A stretch of 64,000 nt of DNA from Galbibacter pacificus (GTDB taxonomy: Bacteria > Bacteroidota > Bacteroidia > Flavobacteriales > Flavobacteriaceae), in contig NZ_JAPMUA010000002.1 of assembly GCF_029603155.1 (NCBI RefSeq), positions 372,001 to 436,000 on the forward strand, in the 5' to 3' direction. Under the pieces are notes generated by a model. It was given only the letters and a program-made list of their open reading frames with translations. It ran no database searches and had not been told where the DNA came from. Positions 1 through 9,312 of this stretch are shown piece after piece. How positions within the stretch are numbered: the first letter of the stretch is position 1; every line of letters starts with the position of its first letter. The position numbers and the translations under genes were made by a program.

Positions 1-55
1 CTGTTTTTCCGCCAATGGTTCCACGTATTCCTGAAATTGATTTTATAAGTGTCAT
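1..55 (-). CDS. glmM: Phosphoglucosamine mutase, N-terminal fragment (runs off the window)
   Basis: The leftmost 55 bases read on the minus strand give a start codon and 18 residues beginning MTLIKSISGIRGTIGGKT. This is the typical N-terminus of bacterial phosphoglucosamine mutase in Bacteroidota. The enzyme interconverts glucosamine-6-phosphate and glucosamine-1-phosphate on the way to UDP-GlcNAc for peptidoglycan and lipid A. Only the N-terminal strand is visible. The active-site serine lies outside the window, so integrity cannot be judged. It is divergent from the acpH-like gene, with about 185 bp between the starts. Confidence 0.85.
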   Translation of the reverse strand, partial: MTLIKSISGIRGTIGGKT

Positions 56-241
56 TAATTATTTTTTTATTGAATTAAAATTAAAAAAGGTTCTATCAAT
101 AACGCTGTATTATCCATAAACGGATATAAAAACGTTATTTTCAGCAAATATAAAGGTTTATGGAGTTGTAAAGTTTAACTACATGTTTTTTTAATGAAAA
201 CGATCGCTTAAAAGTTTCATTATAAATCGTAATTTTAGAAA

Positions 242-826
242 ATGAATTTTCTAGCACATATTTATTTGTCCGGAGACAATCCAAAAATTAAAGTGGCCAA
301 TTTCATGGCCGATAGCATTCGGGGGAAAAATTACGAGCGCTATCCCCCCGATTTTAAAAAGGGTATTTTGTTGCACCGTGAAATAGATACTTTTACCGAT
401 GCACACCCAACAGTAAGGCAGAGCACCAAAAAACTGCACAAAAATTACGGCCATTACAGCGGGGTTATTGTTGACATTTTTTACGATCATTTTTTGGCAA
501 AAAATTGGAGTGATTATTCGGATGTGCCCTTGGAAGTTTATGTAGACGGTTTTTATGATTTACTGGGCGAATATTACGAGATACTCCCCATGAACGTAAA
601 AAAAATGATGCCGTATATGATTGCCGACAACTGGTTGCTCAATTATGCCAAGCTTGAAGGCATTTCCAAGGTATTGGACGGGATGAACCGGCGCACTAAA
701 AATAAATCTAAAATGAATTTTGCCATACAGGACTTGGAAAAATATTATACTGAATTTGAAGCAGAGTTTACTTCGTTTTTTGAAGAACTGCAAGAATTCG
801 CAGTCCATAAGTTAAAATCGCTTTAA
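242..826 (+). CDS. acpH: ACP phosphodiesterase-like protein (DUF479/AcpH family)
   Basis: 194 residues. The N-terminus MNFLAHIYLSG, the following MADSIRG segment and the HREIDTFTDAHP motif (around residues 46-58) are hallmarks of the AcpH/DUF479 family. These are HD-like metal-dependent hydrolases that remove 4'-phosphopantetheine from acyl carrier protein in E. coli. Length matches the family (about 190-195 aa). The aspartates and histidines of the HREID...D.H region are the probable metal ligands. It lies 22 bp upstream of ggt on the same strand, so the two may be co-transcribed. Family assignment is strong; the true substrate in this organism is inferred. Confidence 0.85.
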   Translation: MNFLAHIYLSGDNPKIKVANFMADSIRGKNYERYPPDFKKGILLHREIDTFTDAHPTVRQSTKKLHKNYGHYSGVIVDIFYDHFLAKNWSDYSDVPLEVYVDGFYDLLGEYYEILPMNVKKMMPYMIADNWLLNYAKLEGISKVLDGMNRRTKNKSKMNFAIQDLEKYYTEFEAEFTSFFEELQEFAVHKLKSL

Positions 827-848
827 ACCAGCCTTAACCAAATAATAT

Positions 849-2516
849 ATGAAAAAACTACTCCTCCTTCTCTCCATACTTATAATCAGTTGTAAACCGG
901 AAAAAGGGCTTGTTGCCGAAAGCGCCATGGTAGTTTCGGCACGTGCAGAAGCTTCCAAAATAGGCTCGGATATTATGAAACAGGGCGGTAATGCCTTTGA
1001 TGCCATGATTGCCACAAAATTTGCCCTTGCGGTAGCGTATCCCTTTGCAGGAAACCTTGGCGGTGGCGGATTTATGGTCTACAGGCTTAATGACGGTCGA
1101 AATGGGTCCCTGGATTTTAGAGAAAAAGCCCCGTTGGCGGCCACAAAAAACATGTATCTGGATTCACTCGGCAACGTAATCCCCAATAAAAGCATTGTTG
1201 GGGCAACGGCCGTTGGGGTTCCCGGGAGTGTTTCCGGTCTTTTTGCAATTCATGAAAAATTTGGCACCCTCCCCATGGAAAAACTTATTCAGCCCGCAAT
1301 AAATATGGCAAACCGCGGAGTTGTGGTTACAAAAAAGCAGGCCAATCGTTTAAAGCATTATCAAAAATTAATTAAAGAAGTAAGTGGCGATACCGTTTTG
1401 TTCGCTCATAATTTTAAAGAAGGAGATACCATAAAATACACGGCCTTGGCACATATCCTGGAAATTATTAAAGAAAAAGGAGAAGCTGGGTTTTACAAAG
1501 GAGATATTGCCGAAAAAATAGCCACTTTTATTCAAAAAAACGGTGGATTGATAACAAAAGAAGACCTGGCACGTTACAATGCCGTTTGGCGGGATCCAGT
1601 TGTGTTCAGTTATAAAGACTTAAAAATAATCTCTATGGGCCCACCGAGCAGTGGCGGAATTACCTTGGCCGAAATAATGAAAATGATAGCTCCATACAAA
1701 GTTGGTAAACTAGGGCACAACTCGGTAAAGGCCATCCAGTTAATTACAGAAGCCGAACGACGCGCCTATGCAGACCGAGCTTATTTTTTAGGAGATCCTG
1801 ATTTTGTGGAAGTTCCTGAAAAAAAATTACTTAGCGATTATTATTTAAATGAAAGAATGAACAATTTTTCTTTTAAAGCCGCAACACCTTCTTCTGAAGT
1901 ATCGCACGGAGAAATCGAAATTGTGGAAAGTAACCAAACAACGCATTTTTCCATTGTGGACACTTCCGGGAATGCCGTATCGGTAACCACTACGCTCAAC
2001 GGTGCCTATGGATCAAAATTGTATTCTGAAGAGCTGGGCTTTTTCTTCAACAACGAAATGGACGATTTTAGTGCCAAGCCCGGTGTACCGAACATGTTTG
2101 GTCTTCTTGGTACCGAAGCCAATAGTATTGCCCCTGAAAAGCGTATGCTGAGCAGCATGACACCAACGATTGTTGAAAAAAATGGTAACTTGTTAATGGT
2201 TGTAGGTACCCCGGGCGGTTCTACCATTATTACTTCGGTATTGCAAACCATTTTAAATGTTTATGAATTTAATATGGGGATGCAAGAAGCTGTTAACCAG
2301 CCAAGGTTTCACCACCAATGGCTTCCCGATGAAATATTAATGGAGCCCAATGGCTTTGAAAAAGAAAAAATAGAAACCCTAAAAGCATTGGGATATCAAA
2401 TCAACGAATCAAAAGCTAGGATAATTGGTTTAGTCGATGCAATTTTAGTGCTAAAAAACGGCACTTTAGAAGGCGGTGCCGATAAACGTGGAGACGATAC
2501 CGCTATTGGTTTTTAA
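849..2516 (+). CDS. ggt: Gamma-glutamyltransferase, lipoprotein form
   Basis: 555 residues, normal length for the Ntn-hydrolase gamma-glutamyltransferase family. It transfers or hydrolyses the gamma-glutamyl group of glutathione and related peptides. The N-terminus is a hydrophobic signal ending in a lipobox (ISC, cysteine 15), which suggests an outer-membrane or periplasmic lipoprotein. A DFRE motif with the substrate-binding arginine lies near residue 91. The autocatalytic cleavage site TTHFSIVD starts at threonine 364, the expected nucleophile. Oxyanion-hole and substrate motifs (LSSMTPT, PGGSTIIT) follow. No frameshift is seen. Free glutamyl products could connect to the pxpABC genes nearby, but that link is inference. 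Confidence 0.95.
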   Translation: MKKLLLLLSILIISCKPEKGLVAESAMVVSARAEASKIGSDIMKQGGNAFDAMIATKFALAVAYPFAGNLGGGGFMVYRLNDGRNGSLDFREKAPLAATKNMYLDSLGNVIPNKSIVGATAVGVPGSVSGLFAIHEKFGTLPMEKLIQPAINMANRGVVVTKKQANRLKHYQKLIKEVSGDTVLFAHNFKEGDTIKYTALAHILEIIKEKGEAGFYKGDIAEKIATFIQKNGGLITKEDLARYNAVWRDPVVFSYKDLKIISMGPPSSGGITLAEIMKMIAPYKVGKLGHNSVKAIQLITEAERRAYADRAYFLGDPDFVEVPEKKLLSDYYLNERMNNFSFKAATPSSEVSHGEIEIVESNQTTHFSIVDTSGNAVSVTTTLNGAYGSKLYSEELGFFFNNEMDDFSAKPGVPNMFGLLGTEANSIAPEKRMLSSMTPTIVEKNGNLLMVVGTPGGSTIITSVLQTILNVYEFNMGMQEAVNQPRFHHQWLPDEILMEPNGFEKEKIETLKALGYQINESKARIIGLVDAILVLKNGTLEGGADKRGDDTAIGF

Positions 2517-2558
2517 TCCGTAAACTTGCCCCTAAAAGAGGATTTAAAAGTTTTAAAT

Positions 2559-3266
2559 ATGAACATATTACGTAAAATACTTAAACTATTTATTGGAATA
2601 TTGCTATTTCTAATAATAATAAGCGTTGCCGTTTATTTTTTGTACAACGAGCCCGTTCCTGTTGGAAAGCAAGGTCCCGAGGCTGAAGCATTGGCACAGA
2701 AAATGCTAAAAGCCATTAACTATTCCAATTATACAAAAACTAGGTACATAGAATGGTCTTTTAACAATGTGCATCACTATAAATGGGATAAACAAGAACA
2801 CCAAGCCGATGTAAAGTGGGATGATAAGCAGGTAAAACTCAACCTAAAAAATTACGGAAAGAGCGAAGTTTTTATAGACGGCGTAAAAATGCATACCGAA
2901 CCCCGCCAAGAACTTATAGATAAGGCTGTAAAGTATTTTAACAACGACTCTTTTTGGCTGGTTGCACCGTTTAAAATAATGGATAAAGGGGTTGAAAGAA
3001 AATTAGTGACCCTGGAAAATGGCAAGTCGGCATTGTTGGTAACCTATACCGAAGGGGGAACTACACCGGGAGATTCTTATTTGTGGATACTAAAAGACAA
3101 TGGCTTTCCCGAAAGCTTTAAAATGTGGGTTAAAATTATACCTATTGGCGGATTACAGGCCTCTTGGGACGATTGGAAAGTAATGGAAACCACCACTTAC
3201 CTACCTTCAAAACACAAGTTTTTGTTTTTTACAATCGACATGGGAGACATTGAGGCTTATAATTAG
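2559..3266 (+). CDS. Conserved membrane-anchored protein of unknown function
   Basis: From the ATG at 2559 the product is 235 residues. An in-frame TTG 33 bases upstream is less likely as a start because the ATG is followed directly by a typical signal anchor (NILRKILKLFIGILLFLIII). The rest looks like a beta-rich periplasmic domain with many tryptophans and lysines. It contains an EP.PVG.QGPEAEALAQKML segment resembling proteins annotated as hypothetical across Flavobacteriaceae. I do not recognise a catalytic motif. It follows ggt by 42 bp on the same strand, so it is probably in the same transcript. Confidence 0.7.
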   Translation: MNILRKILKLFIGILLFLIIISVAVYFLYNEPVPVGKQGPEAEALAQKMLKAINYSNYTKTRYIEWSFNNVHHYKWDKQEHQADVKWDDKQVKLNLKNYGKSEVFIDGVKMHTEPRQELIDKAVKYFNNDSFWLVAPFKIMDKGVERKLVTLENGKSALLVTYTEGGTTPGDSYLWILKDNGFPESFKMWVKIIPIGGLQASWDDWKVMETTTYLPSKHKFLFFTIDMGDIEAYN

Positions 3267-3297
3267 TCAGTTTTTTAAGTTTAAAGTGTAGAGCATA

Positions 3298-3415
3298 GCG
3301 TTTAGTCACTTCGACGTAAGGAGAAGTCTCATGCTACGCTGTTATGTTGTTGAGAGTCCAGAGATTCAACAATTAACCATTAACAAATAACTAACAACTT
3401 ATCCCTTACGTTTTT
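3298..3415. repeat. Degenerate intergenic repeat, copy 1
   Basis: This intergenic stretch contains TTTAGTCACTTCGACG followed by AAGGAGAAGTC. It then has a segment of the type ATGCTACGCTGTTATGTTG ending in GTCCAGAGATTCAA. The first part recurs near 60437 and the second part recurs at 55869-56155. The match is imperfect and no gene covers any copy, so it behaves like a small dispersed intergenic repeat family. Confidence 0.5.
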
Positions 3416-3447
3416 CCCTAATCACAAAACACACTAACCCGTCAATT

Positions 3448-4173
3448 TCACTCCAATTTACGTTGTTCCCGGGCATTGATGATAAACCCGATAATAAAAC
3501 TGCCGTACATTACATAATTGGAAATCACCAAAATATACACATATACCGATGCCGAAAAATTGAGCTGCTTTGCAAAAATAAATATGGGCATGGTTACCAA
3601 ATTAAAAAAAAGGATCCCGATTGTTATCCAAAACGGTAAAGTTTTATGAAAAGTTAATATTTTATCACTTTTCAATATGGTCATTAAATACAAAAAAATA
3701 GCCAATAATGTCAATATTACACCTGCATACATATGGGGCTGTAACCAAGATTCTAACAATTTTTCATAATGAAAAAGGCTGTAACAAACAAATAAAGAAT
3801 ATATGATAAGAAAAATATTAATTATTTTTTTGAAATTGGCGTCTTCATTAACAAGATTATAATAAATAAGGTAGCAATAAAACATTGCTAAAGAGTATAA
3901 ACTTCCTAACCATACTGTTCCATTTAAAATATCGGGAAATGTATTTTCAAACCATTTTTTCAGAAATTTAAAAGCAGTAATTTCTGGGTACCTCCATACT
4001 ACTACAGCTACAAGTTGGAGCAATTCTATAAAGACTGTTATCACCAATAACAAAACAATAATTTTAATTGATATTGATTTATTATTATACAGTGTTTTTA
4101 TAGAATAAACTAAAGCTATAATTTCTAACAAAATAATTGACCTTTTTAAATAGAATTCTATATCTGAGGTCAT
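3448..4173 (-). CDS. Polytopic membrane protein of unknown function
   Basis: 241 residues with about seven hydrophobic segments spread over the whole length (for example VYSIKTLYNN after an N-terminal helix, then IIVLLLVITVFIELL and YAGVILTLLAIFLYLMTIL). This layout resembles the membrane half of 7TM sensor proteins, but no kinase, diguanylate cyclase or DNA-binding domain follows. The C-terminus ends in a short charged tail (NAREQRKLE). It is 8 bp downstream of the lipoprotein gene at 4182-4829 on the same strand, so the two are probably co-transcribed. The function is unknown. Confidence 0.65.
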   Translation of the reverse strand: MTSDIEFYLKRSIILLEIIALVYSIKTLYNNKSISIKIIVLLLVITVFIELLQLVAVVVWRYPEITAFKFLKKWFENTFPDILNGTVWLGSLYSLAMFYCYLIYYNLVNEDANFKKIINIFLIIYSLFVCYSLFHYEKLLESWLQPHMYAGVILTLLAIFLYLMTILKSDKILTFHKTLPFWITIGILFFNLVTMPIFIFAKQLNFSASVYVYILVISNYVMYGSFIIGFIINAREQRKLE

Positions 4174-4181
4174 ACCATATT

Positions 4182-4829
4182 TTATTGAGGATAGGTTCGT
4201 GTCGGTGGGTTTCCAGAACCACTATAATCCAACGGATCTACACCTGTAATATCTTGTGCAGCATACAACGGTATTGCCAAGTTGGGCAGTACGCTTCCCT
4301 CCTCTTTTCCACTGCCCATATGTCCGGTTGGGGTAATAAAAGTGGTAAGGGTATTTTTCTTTCGGTCGTCCCCTACTTTTGGAAACACCCCAATATATAT
4401 TCTAAAACCATCTACTTTCCCGCCACTTTTTTCTACGGTTTCCATAGAATTGTCAATATATGTCATTAATTCATCTACAGAATACCAGCTGGAAACAGAA
4501 AGTTCAAACTTTGGTTTTTTGGGCTTAAAGGTAACCGGTTCGCTTTGTTTTATACTTCTTCCACTACCCGTAGTATTTGCTTGCTGCTCTTGCAATTGCT
4601 TTACCAGTGCCTTGTAGTATTCCAGCGAATCGGACTGGGCAAAGAGCTCGTCCATGTCCTTTACATAACGTTTACTTAACTTTTCGGCAAGTTTTGGCGT
4701 TAACTTATGCTGGGAAAGGTCTACCGGATTGTATTCAACAAGGTTCCTTCCTTTGTTACACGATGCTAAAAAAACTACGCATAAACCCAACAGTAAGCCG
4801 TTGAGCCATTTTGGTTGATTGGTTCTCAT
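4182..4829 (-). CDS. Lipoprotein of unknown function
   Basis: 215 residues. It begins with a short positively charged segment, a hydrophobic stretch and a lipobox (LASC, cysteine 24), followed by N and K, which is a typical Bacteroidota lipoprotein signal. The mature part is soluble and has no catalytic motif I can recognise. It includes a short coiled-coil-like stretch (DSLEYYKALVKQLQEQQ). The C-terminus ends in a proline/glycine-rich segment (SGSGNPPTRTYP). It is probably the first gene of a two-gene unit with the membrane protein at 3448-4173. Confidence 0.7.
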   Translation of the reverse strand: MRTNQPKWLNGLLLGLCVVFLASCNKGRNLVEYNPVDLSQHKLTPKLAEKLSKRYVKDMDELFAQSDSLEYYKALVKQLQEQQANTTGSGRSIKQSEPVTFKPKKPKFELSVSSWYSVDELMTYIDNSMETVEKSGGKVDGFRIYIGVFPKVGDDRKKNTLTTFITPTGHMGSGKEEGSVLPNLAIPLYAAQDITGVDPLDYSGSGNPPTRTYPQ

Positions 4830-5292
4830 TTTTACTTAATTTGGTTAGTTATCAATTATGTTAATTATAAATAGTTTAGGTGCTGAAAAGGCGTATAAAT
4901 CAAGCCATGTTCATTATAAACCTATCCATACTACTAATATACTATAAAAAAATCAGTACCTTCATAGCTATAAAATTTCATATTGCAATATAATTAATTG
5001 AAAACAAATTAGTTACATTGTTTTCACCGTTTGTTTTCGGGGAAAATCCCTTACAAGAATTCGATTAAAAGTATTTAATCAACGATGTATTGCCATAAAG
5101 CAAAGAAACGGAGGCTTTTAGACACTTAATGCCTTTTAATTTTGCAACTGATAAAATGTTGGTTTTACCACAAATGCACCGAGTTAATGAAAAACACCAT
5201 AACAAATGCATGTGGCAACCTTTGCTGTGTATTTATACTATGTAATGAGAGTTATGTTTTTCATTTTTATTTGAATTATACATTTTCAATCC
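4830..5292. other. AT-rich intergenic region between divergent genes
   Basis: 463 bp separating the leftward lipoprotein gene from the rightward muramidase gene. It should hold both promoters. I see no convincing open reading frame, RNA gene or strong hairpin. Short A/T-rich stretches occur but no clear TTG-N19-TAnnTTTG element that I would defend. Confidence 0.5.
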
Positions 5293-6123
5293 ATGAAAAC
5301 ACTCCGCTATAAATCGTACGATCCCGCTGTTTATTTACTGGAACAAATTCTGGTGAAACTGGGTTTTCCCGTTGTAATTTCCAATTACTTCGGAAAAGAT
5401 ACCGAAACCGCCGTAAAAAGCTTTCAGCTTAAACACGATCTGGTTATCGATGGCATCGTAGGGGTAAAAACATGGAGCAAATTGCTAGCCATTGAGAACA
5501 CTCTTTTTAACAATACGGACAAACTTCTTTCTGAAAAAGATTTAATGGACTTTTCAAAGAAATTCAATCTGGATCTGGCCATTGTAAAAGCCATCAATGA
5601 AGTAGAAAGCAATGGAAAAGGCTTTTTAATTTCCGGAAGGGCAAAAATTTTATTTGAAGGCCATGTATTTTGGAAGGAACTTGAAAAACGCGGGATTTCT
5701 CCCGAAAAATACGTTTCTGCAAAAACCCGACACGTACTCTACCCTAAATGGACCAAAAAATACTATGTAGGTGGCGAAGGCGAATATTTGCGGTTGGAGA
5801 CCGCCGCTTCCATACAAAAAAGCAAAGATTTCCATGATGCAGCCCATGCATCGGCTTCGTGGGGGGCTTTCCAGATTATGGGCTACCATTACAAAGATTT
5901 AGGTTACACCTCTGTAAATGCGTTTGTTGAGGCCATGCAAATTCACGAACGGGAACATTTACACGCATTTGGCATGTACTTAAAAGCAAATAAGCTCCTG
6001 CCTTTTCTACGGGAGAAAGATTGGGATGCTTTTTCAAGGGCCTATAACGGGCCTTCTTACAAAAAAAACCAGTATGACAAACGGTTAAAACTTTTGTACT
6101 TTAAATACACTGCCAAAAATTAA
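5293..6123 (+). CDS. N-acetylmuramidase with N-terminal peptidoglycan-binding domain
   Basis: 276 residues. Residues about 8-62 form a PG_binding_1-type domain (FGKDTETAVKSFQLKHDLVIDGIVGVKTW). Residues about 80-270 match the N-acetylmuramidase family (PF11860): a catalytic-type glutamate in NEVESNGKGF, the FEGHVFWKEL segment, and ASASWGAFQIMGYH. It would cleave the glycan backbone of peptidoglycan. The domain is common in phage endolysins, but this gene is outside the prophage boundaries and has no phage neighbours. No signal peptide is visible, so export is unclear. It may be a relic of an older phage or a domesticated cell-wall hydrolase. Confidence 0.85.
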   Translation: MKTLRYKSYDPAVYLLEQILVKLGFPVVISNYFGKDTETAVKSFQLKHDLVIDGIVGVKTWSKLLAIENTLFNNTDKLLSEKDLMDFSKKFNLDLAIVKAINEVESNGKGFLISGRAKILFEGHVFWKELEKRGISPEKYVSAKTRHVLYPKWTKKYYVGGEGEYLRLETAASIQKSKDFHDAAHASASWGAFQIMGYHYKDLGYTSVNAFVEAMQIHEREHLHAFGMYLKANKLLPFLREKDWDAFSRAYNGPSYKKNQYDKRLKLLYFKYTAKN

Positions 6124-6302
6124 TCGAACTCAGATTTTAAAGTTAATTTTTTCTACAATTTGTATTAAATTTTTATTAATCCAACCGCGGTTACACAAAA
6201 AATCGCTATCTTAATTCCATAGTTCCCTTCTTACAAAGAATCAGGTATTTTCCCCTTTCCTATTATACTTATTTATACCAAATTAGCAACATAAAAGCAG
6301 CA

Positions 6303-6890
6303 ATGATGAATATTACTACCTCATATGTGGATATGTATAACCGCATACATACCAAAACCCATGCAACTGTTGGGAAAATAAAGGATTTAATTGAAAATGA
6401 AGATATTAGTGCTTCTGATGAATTATATACTTTTTTAAAGGAAATTGAAGATACCTTTAGACGGAATAAAATATCGGCGTTTACCGATATTGCTACGTAT
6501 AGGATTGATTTACTTTCGTCCCGGATAGCATTAGATCAACGTGTGCCTCAAAAAAGCCATCAACTGGAAAAGGCAATGGCCTTGATTCCAGATATTACAA
6601 AAACGGTTCATGAAGCATTAAGGCCCATTAAAAACAGGATTAACGAGTCCAGGGTTATTATCAAGGAATTAATTTCCCAGGCGTACGACAGTAACATGGT
6701 GCAATATCACGAAGCAACGAATTTCTCTGATTTTATCAATGCTTTGTGGCGTTTGTTGTTAAATCACGACAACTTTAAAACCAAAGCCATCACGGTTTCG
6801 CAGTCCATTACCAATAACGATATTTTATATATTCTAGCAGAAGAAGTGCACCCAGGTAAAAAACCAGCCCCCAAAAAGGTGGTTGGCTAA
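6303..6890 (+). CDS. Hypothetical alpha-helical protein
   Basis: 195 residues, predicted mostly helical and charged, with no signal peptide or membrane segment. No recognised motif. The start could be either of two adjacent ATGs (6303 or 6306). The gene ends 1 bp before the convergent pxpC stop codon, so the two 3' ends abut without a visible terminator between them. I cannot assign a function. Confidence 0.65.
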   Translation: MMNITTSYVDMYNRIHTKTHATVGKIKDLIENEDISASDELYTFLKEIEDTFRRNKISAFTDIATYRIDLLSSRIALDQRVPQKSHQLEKAMALIPDITKTVHEALRPIKNRINESRVIIKELISQAYDSNMVQYHEATNFSDFINALWRLLLNHDNFKTKAITVSQSITNNDILYILAEEVHPGKKPAPKKVVG

Positions 6891-6891
6891 C

Positions 6892-7737
6892 TTATTGCTC
6901 GACTAAACTGAATAATATTTCTTCATGGGTCCTTTTTTGTGCCAATAGGGCAATTGCTTTAGCGGTAAGCTGTAATATTCTTGGGTAACCACCTGTTGTT
7001 TGTGCATCTTTCATTAGAATAATTAATTTCCCCGATGGCGTAAATTGTACCGTTCCCGGTAATGTTGAAGACGTGAGTATGGAATACTTATGCGGATAAA
7101 GTTGCTGTTTTAATTGACATGCCATCCGGCTGTTTTCCTTTGCGATATTGAAAATGCCATTTAACACCTGATATTCTTGTTCTTCCGTCAACAAATTAAA
7201 CTCAGGACCTTTGTAGACTTCCAGTTCTTTTTCCTTAAAATTATGATCCATGCCCGGCAAGTTTTCCGGTGGTGAAAATGCTTTGTGTTTCGCTATGTTT
7301 AATGTTAGCCCAATGGTTAAATGAAATTTCTCAGTAATTGAAACATACCACGATCTGCTCCCCAAAACAACTTCGGTATCAAACCCGCCCTTAACGGCCA
7401 AATAGCAACGGATTCCGCTTTTTAGTTTCCCAAACCGCAATACATCGCCCGGAACAACCTTGTAAACCTCGTCGTTATAAATTTCATTGTTGTTGATGGA
7501 AGGCGACATAATTGCCCCGCAAACGGCAATATAGCTTTCTTCTTCAAAAAGAAGTTCGGGCCCTGTCATGGTAATTTCCATAACGGCAGCCGTTGGGTCG
7601 TTGTTCAATAATTTGTTGGCAAACCCAGCCGAAATGGCATCCATGACGCCACTTACGGGCACACCTTTGTCGCGGTATTGAAACCTGCCCATATCTTGAA
7701 TGGTAGAATAGAAACCGGGTTTATTTACCTGTATCAT
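6892..7737 (-). CDS. pxpC: 5-oxoprolinase subunit C (biotin-dependent carboxyltransferase-like)
   Basis: 281 residues. The N-terminus contains TIQDMGRFQYRDKGVPVSG and a DAISAGFANKLL segment, diagnostic of the PxpC/KipA (AHS2) family. With PxpA and PxpB it forms the prokaryotic ATP-dependent 5-oxoprolinase that opens pyroglutamate to glutamate. Its start overlaps the end of pxpB by 17 bp, so translation is probably coupled. Length is slightly shorter than the usual 300-330 residues but the conserved core is intact. Confidence 0.92.
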   Translation of the reverse strand: MIQVNKPGFYSTIQDMGRFQYRDKGVPVSGVMDAISAGFANKLLNNDPTAAVMEITMTGPELLFEEESYIAVCGAIMSPSINNNEIYNDEVYKVVPGDVLRFGKLKSGIRCYLAVKGGFDTEVVLGSRSWYVSITEKFHLTIGLTLNIAKHKAFSPPENLPGMDHNFKEKELEVYKGPEFNLLTEEQEYQVLNGIFNIAKENSRMACQLKQQLYPHKYSILTSSTLPGTVQFTPSGKLIILMKDAQTTGGYPRILQLTAKAIALLAQKRTHEEILFSLVEQ

Positions 7738-8455
7738 CGAGTTCGTATGTTTTTAAATGAAAAATTTTGGCTTCTACCTGAATGCTAATCAGTTCATGCG
7801 TGGCCTTGTCTATTGGATAAAACTTAATTTTATCGCCTACGCCCACACCACAGGGATTCTCGTTTTTGAGATTAAAAACCTTTACGGGCGAATTGCCAAT
7901 AATATTCCATCCACCTGGAGATTCCTGTGGATACATGCCGGTTTGCTCGCCCCCAATACCAACAGAGCCCTGTGGTATTTTTAACCTAGGCTTGCTTCGT
8001 CTTGGATGGTGCAAGGCTTTGTTCAATCCGCCCAAATACATAAATCCCGGTAAAAAACCAATACAATAAATGGTATACAATGGAGCCGTGTGCAGTTCTA
8101 TAATTTGCGGTACCGACATCTTTTTTTCCATGGAAAAAGTTTCCATGTCGATGCCAAATTCGGCATCATAACAAACGGGAATATGCCATAATTTACGTTG
8201 GAGATTTCCAAAAATGTCTTTTTGTTTGTAAAGCTGTTTTAGCTGCTCGATTAATTCTTTATGCCGAATGGGCACTTGTGCAATTAAAGTAAGGGAGTTG
8301 TATGCCGGAACGATTTCATAACCATCCATGTTCAATAAGATTAATTTTTTGAACTTTAGTATATTGTTCAATACTTCCTCATTCACCATTCTTGGCCATT
8401 CCACCAACAATGCCTTATCCCCGTAGGGCCGGTATTCTAGTTTAAATCTATCCAA
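7721..8455 (-). CDS. pxpB: 5-oxoprolinase subunit B
   Basis: 244 residues of the AHS1/KipI family. The signature block IGFLPGFMYLGGL, then PRLKIPQGSVGIGG, then GMYPQESPGGWNIIG lies at about residues 128-190. PxpB works with PxpC and PxpA to hydrolyse 5-oxoproline with ATP. The start overlaps pxpA by 8 bp and the end overlaps pxpC by 17 bp, which shows a tightly packed pxpABC operon. In Bacillus the homologue KipI inhibits a sporulation kinase, but the full pxpABC context here supports the metabolic role. Confidence 0.93.
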   Translation of the reverse strand: MDRFKLEYRPYGDKALLVEWPRMVNEEVLNNILKFKKLILLNMDGYEIVPAYNSLTLIAQVPIRHKELIEQLKQLYKQKDIFGNLQRKLWHIPVCYDAEFGIDMETFSMEKKMSVPQIIELHTAPLYTIYCIGFLPGFMYLGGLNKALHHPRRSKPRLKIPQGSVGIGGEQTGMYPQESPGGWNIIGNSPVKVFNLKNENPCGVGVGDKIKFYPIDKATHELISIQVEAKIFHLKTYELDDTGK

Positions 8456-9194
8456 TGGCAGTAGTGTATAAAGAGTTATATAGGTATTTTACAATCTGGG
8501 CGGCGTTTTCGGTATCAGAATGAACACAAAAAGTAGCAGCTTTTATAAAGAGCGATCTTCCGTTAATGGTCACTACTTTTTGATGATTCGCAATATCCTG
8601 CACCTGTTTTAAAATAGCATTTTTATCATGAAGCACCGCATCTGGAAGTGTTCTTTTTACCAAGGATAAGTCTTCGTTATAACTCCTATCGGCAAAGGCT
8701 TCATATAATATCTGGAATCCATTTTCTTGGGCAACATCGGCAATTATGGAATTATATGGAACATACAACAGTGCTCTTTTTTTATACATGTTAACAGCTT
8801 CCAAAAATGTGGTTGCCAAACGTTTGTCTCGGGCAATATCGTTGTACAGCGCACCGTGTGCCTTTATATGATGTAGTTTCCCGTTACATTCCTGTAAAAC
8901 ATTATCAAAATTTTCCAGTTGAAGAGAGATGCTTTCCTTTAAATCTTTTGCTGAAATATCAACAGATTTCCGACCAAAATTTTCCTTATCGGGATAAGAC
9001 GGATGCGCACCAATGAGGATATTGTATTTCAACGCCAAGCTCACCACATCTTTCATGCTTTGCAAATCTCCGGCATGACCGCCACAGGCAATATTGCACG
9101 ATTGAATATAAGGCATTATTTCGTTTTCATTGAAAGTACCCTCACCTAAATCGCAGTTAATATTTATTGTTTCCATTTTATCTTCAGGCAACAT
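8448..9194 (-). CDS. pxpA: 5-oxoprolinase subunit A (LamB/YcsF family)
   Basis: 248 residues. After a short N-terminal extension it reads ININCDLGEG, then IQSCNIACGGHAGD and IGAHPSYPDKENFGR, all conserved in the LamB/YcsF family. An internal ATG (METININ, 9176) matches the family start better than the first ATG at 9194. It is the first gene of pxpABC and would bind the pyroglutamate substrate. Its promoter should lie in 9195-9300, where a TATATTTA box resembles the Bacteroidota -7 element. Pyroglutamate arises spontaneously from glutamine and from gamma-glutamyl metabolism. Confidence 0.93.
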   Translation of the reverse strand: MLPEDKMETININCDLGEGTFNENEIMPYIQSCNIACGGHAGDLQSMKDVVSLALKYNILIGAHPSYPDKENFGRKSVDISAKDLKESISLQLENFDNVLQECNGKLHHIKAHGALYNDIARDKRLATTFLEAVNMYKKRALLYVPYNSIIADVAQENGFQILYEAFADRSYNEDLSLVKRTLPDAVLHDKNAILKQVQDIANHQKVVTINGRSLFIKAATFCVHSDTENAAQIVKYLYNSLYTTAIG

Positions 9195-9312
9195 TAATCT
9201 GTAATTTATTGATTAAATAACTTCTATAATAAATATAACATAAGTTTTTGCTTTGGCTAAATAAATTTAGGATTATTAATATACAGGGGCTATGTTTAGT
9301 GTATTTGTAGCT

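Noticed and set aside
5293..6123. The muramidase as an endolysin of the prophage.
   Set aside because: It lies 4 kb outside attL among chromosomal genes, and the prophage has its own GH24 lysozyme.
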